From JAPUIN01 sp041580375 (GTDB lineage Bacteria > Acidobacteriota > Polarisedimenticolia > Gp22-AA2): a DNA stretch of 7,602 nucleotides. Position numbers and translations under genes: made by a program. Under the pieces are notes generated by a model. That model was given only the letters and a program-made list of their open reading frames with translations, did not search any database and was not told where the DNA came from. The stretch is taken from positions 1 through 7,602 of the forward strand of contig JBFGDZ010000164.1 of assembly GCA_041580375.1 (NCBI GenBank), written 5' to 3'. Shown here piece by piece: positions 6,269 through 7,602 of this stretch. Position 1 is the stretch's first letter. Every line of letters begins with the position of its first letter.

Positions 6269-6355
6269 TGCGGAGCGTGTTCCTGCACCCAATCTCCGCA
6301 TATCGGGTTGGCGCGCTGCGAGAACGATCCTTTGCAAGCGTCGAATGCGCTCGCA
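6269..6355 (+). other. Two possible stem-loops in the STAS gene leader
   Basis: TGCGGAG (6269-6275) pairs with CTCCGCA (6294-6300) across an 18-base loop, and TGCGAG (6317-6322) pairs with CTCGCA (6350-6355) across 27 bases. The second ends five bases before the GGAGGT ribosome site (6361-6366). They could influence translation or RNA stability. No known riboswitch consensus was recognised. Confidence 0.3.
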
Positions 6356-6372
6356 CAGAAGGAGGTCACGCA

Positions 6373-6711
6373 ATGAAAGCGACGATTCGGTCGGCCGGCA
6401 AGGTCCAGATCATCGAGCTCAGCGGAAGGTTGGTTCTCGGCGAGACTCAAAAGCTCGAGCAGGCATTCAAGAGCCTTCTCGCCGACAATCAGACGCGCAT
6501 CCTGATTGATCTCCGGCGAGTCTCCTTGCTCGACAGCTCAGGGATAGGCGAGCTGGCGGCATGCAAGAAGAGGGCGCGCGCAAAGGACGCGGCCCTGAAG
6601 CTGCTGAAGAAGTCGATGACGCAGTTCGATCTCTCCGTCGAGTTTCTCCTCGGCCTGATGTACGCGGACGAGATCTACGAGGAGGAAGCGCAGGCCGTCG
6701 GATCGTTCTGA
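6373..6711 (+). CDS. STAS-domain anti-sigma factor antagonist
   Basis: 112 residues, the usual length of a single-domain SpoIIAA/RsbV-type STAS protein. The ATG at 6373 is preceded by AAGGAGGT with 6 nt spacing; a longer in-frame extension from 6268 lacks a ribosome site and STAS similarity. The fold signature is visible: KATIRSAGKVQIIELSGRLV, then a helix (ETQKLEQAFKSLL), RILIDLRRVSLLDSSGIGEL, and the helix AACKKRARA. By analogy with SpoIIAA and RsbV, S55 in D54-S55-S56-G would be the residue phosphorylated by an anti-sigma kinase; the unphosphorylated form would capture that kinase and free a sigma factor. Residues 71-112 are more divergent than the core, ending in an acidic stretch YADEIYEEEAQAVGSF. 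No kinase, phosphatase or sigma gene is in the window, so the partners are encoded elsewhere. It is a monocistronic unit with its own promoter. Confidence 0.9.
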   Translation: MKATIRSAGKVQIIELSGRLVLGETQKLEQAFKSLLADNQTRILIDLRRVSLLDSSGIGELAACKKRARAKDAALKLLKKSMTQFDLSVEFLLGLMYADEIYEEEAQAVGSF

Positions 6712-6715
6712 GAAT

Positions 6716-6752
6716 CCCGCGCTCGAGAGGTGCGGGGGGATCGCGACGATCC
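6716..6752. terminator. Possible terminator hairpins between STAS gene and tRNA-Arg
   Basis: Two small stems lie in the 53-bp gap between the STAS stop and the tRNA 3' end. CCCGC (6716-6720) pairs with GCGGG (6732-6736), and GGATCG (6738-6743) pairs with CGATCC (6747-6752) around a CGA loop. The second folds on both strands and lies 12 bp after the tRNA CCA on the minus strand. No T-tract is present, so terminator activity is uncertain. Confidence 0.3.
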
Positions 6753-6764
6753 GAGCGAGCGCGC

Positions 6765-6841
6765 TGGCGCGCCCGGACGGATTCGAACCGCCGACCACCG
6801 GATTCGAAGTCCGGTGCTCTATCCAGCTGAGCTACGGGCGC
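6765..6841 (-). tRNA. tRNA-Arg (anticodon TCG)
   Basis: A complete 77-nt cloverleaf reads on the minus strand. The acceptor is GCGCCCG with CGGGCGC, the D-arm is GCTC-AGCTGGATA-GAGC, and the anticodon stem CCGGA/TCCGG encloses the loop CTTCGAA. The variable loop is TGGTC, and the T-arm is GGCGG-TTCGAAT-CCGTC with one G-T pair. The anticodon TCG (plus positions 6805-6807) reads Arg codon CGA, and other CGN codons if the wobble base is modified. The discriminator is G and the CCA end is encoded (6765-6767). It is convergent with the STAS gene and 70 bp downstream of the GNAT gene, with its own candidate promoter. Confidence 0.96.
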
Positions 6842-6850
6842 GTGCGGGTG

Positions 6851-6880
6851 ATTATCGGCCAGGCGCGGCGGGCGGCGCAA
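6851..6880 (-). promoter_or_regulatory. Promoter of tRNA-Arg
   Basis: On the minus strand, GATAAT (6851-6856, five of six -10 bases) lies 18 bp after TTGCGC (6875-6880). Its distance predicts a start near 6844, only a few bases before the mature tRNA 5' end at 6841, which is typical of a short pre-tRNA leader. The -35 is weak. Confidence 0.5.
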
Positions 6881-6911
6881 CGGCGCGCGCGTATGTGCCG
6901 TCGGTGCGGCG

Positions 6912-7602
6912 TCAGGCGGCGGTCTTGCGATCCCTCTTCGGCTCGCTGCTCGCCGACCACATGTCGCCGTCGGAGTCGCCGTAGGTCAGGTACCAGTTTC
7001 TGGCATCGAGCGCACCGACGCCGGCCGGGAAGTGCTCGTCCCCGGTGATCACGAAGGTCTGCCGGTAGGGAGCCCGCCGGAAGCCGAGGGCGGCCAGGCG
7101 GGCGCGGAACCCGGGGTGCGTGACGAGGGCGTACAGCACCTCCGCTCCCCCCGCGCGCGCGATCTCGACGGCGGCCGCCACGGCGGAGTCGAGCGCTGCG
7201 GGACGGGCGGGATCGGCGAGCAGGTCGACGATCGTGCCGTTGACGTGGCCGTCGGCGCGTTCATGTATGCGCATCACGATGTACGCGTCGGGCGATCCCG
7301 GCCGGCCGACGAGAAGCCGCCTGTAGGTCACGTTCGGGCTCTCCGCGTACTTCCAGTTCAAATAGGCCGACTTCCGCTCCACGATGATCCCGAGCCCCGG
7401 GGCGGAGCGTTCGAACAGATCGTCGACGCCGCCCCCGAAGCGTCCGATCTCCTCCACAGGGCCGGCCGTGCGGGGAATGCGTCGGCGGGCGAAGGCCGCG
7501 TAGGCGTCGGCGGCCCAGCCGACGAGCGCGACGGCCGGGCGCGATCGGATGCGCCGCCGCAGCAGGGCGGCGGCGTCCAGGACGAGCGCCTGCCCGTAGA
7601 AC
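6912..7602 (-). CDS. GNAT-type N-acyltransferase, N-terminus beyond right edge
   Basis: The frame is open from the window edge to the TGA at 6912, showing 229 C-terminal residues. An internal GTG at 7457 could be read as a start, but similar-quality protein continues upstream (ALVLDAAALLRRRIRSRPAV, ALVGWAADAYAAFARRRIPR), so the gene is treated as partial. Recognisable features are VERKSAYLNWKYAESPNVTY (74-93), a stretch seen in GNAT/FemAB-like acyltransferases; AYIVMRIHE, then GHVNGTIVDLLAD (118-130), consistent with the central GNAT strands; a helix DSAVAAAVEIARAGGAEVLY; and a C-terminal NWYLTYGDSDGDMW (202-215), an ending I recall from a GNAT subgroup often found near polysaccharide or envelope loci. 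The acceptor substrate is unknown. The C-terminal tail is charged (EPKRDRKTAA). Confidence 0.65.
   Translation of the reverse strand, partial: FYGQALVLDAAALLRRRIRSRPAVALVGWAADAYAAFARRRIPRTAGPVEEIGRFGGGVDDLFERSAPGLGIIVERKSAYLNWKYAESPNVTYRRLLVGRPGSPDAYIVMRIHERADGHVNGTIVDLLADPARPAALDSAVAAAVEIARAGGAEVLYALVTHPGFRARLAALGFRRAPYRQTFVITGDEHFPAGVGALDARNWYLTYGDSDGDMWSASSEPKRDRKTAA

Larger units (their letters stand above)
6001..6372. other. Divergent regulatory region between PAS-LuxR and STAS genes
   Basis: This 372-bp gene-free stretch carries the minus-strand promoter and leader of the PAS-LuxR gene on its left and the plus-strand promoter and leader of the STAS gene on its right. The two promoters are about 80 bp apart, back to back. 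It also holds a 12-bp palindrome (6021-6032) and two potential stem-loops in the STAS leader. I see no convincing small gene here: the open frames across it lack ribosome sites and known motifs. Confidence 0.7.

Noticed and set aside
6268..6372. 35-residue N-terminal extension of the STAS protein
   Set aside because: The strong AAGGAGGT site directly before 6373 and the normal STAS length favour the shorter form.
6765..6841. tRNA-Arg as an integration site of a mobile element
   Set aside because: No integrase, direct repeat of the tRNA 3' end or change in gene character was seen on either side within the window.

Overview
The window is GC-rich, bacterial and densely coding, with seven protein genes and one tRNA gene. 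Three observations make it bacterial: strong Shine-Dalgarno sites before most starts, sigma70-like promoter elements, and a tRNA with an encoded CCA end. The gene mix (two putative exported lipoprotein hydrolases, a secreted beta-helix protein, a PAS-LuxR regulator and a lone STAS protein) would fit an environmental Acidobacteriota- or Myxococcota-like lineage. That placement is a weak inference, because no phylogenetic marker is present.

Layout. At 1-597 (minus) lies the N-terminal part of an exported TPR protein that runs off the left edge. It is divergent from a two-gene plus-strand cluster: a YtcJ-like amidohydrolase lipoprotein (819-2564) and a sulfatase/alkaline-phosphatase-superfamily lipoprotein (2626-3972). 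These are 61 bp apart and probably co-transcribed, giving two metal-dependent hydrolases predicted to sit at the envelope. The cluster converges on a minus-strand gene for a secreted right-handed beta-helix protein with a cysteine-rich tail (4129-5145). A strong bulged hairpin lies between the converging ends.

Upstream of the beta-helix gene, on the same strand, is a PAS-LuxR transcription factor (5347-6000). The 201 bp between them hold a cluster of ATCAT/ATGAT dyads overlapping a possible promoter. The regulator has a perfect TTGACA -35 box, and a 12-bp palindrome in its leader. A divergent promoter about 100 bp away drives a small STAS-domain anti-sigma-factor antagonist (6373-6711) through a leader of about 150 nt. 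A minus-strand tRNA-Arg(TCG) follows (6765-6841), and then the C-terminal part of a GNAT-type acyltransferase (6912-7602, minus) that runs off the right edge.

Nothing looks mobile: I saw no transposase, integrase, CRISPR array or long repeat. No complete undescribed system is evident. The points most worth a second look are the cysteine cluster of the PAS-LuxR regulator and its possible link to the beta-helix gene, the Thr-for-Cys change in the sulfatase-like protein, and the structured intergenic elements.
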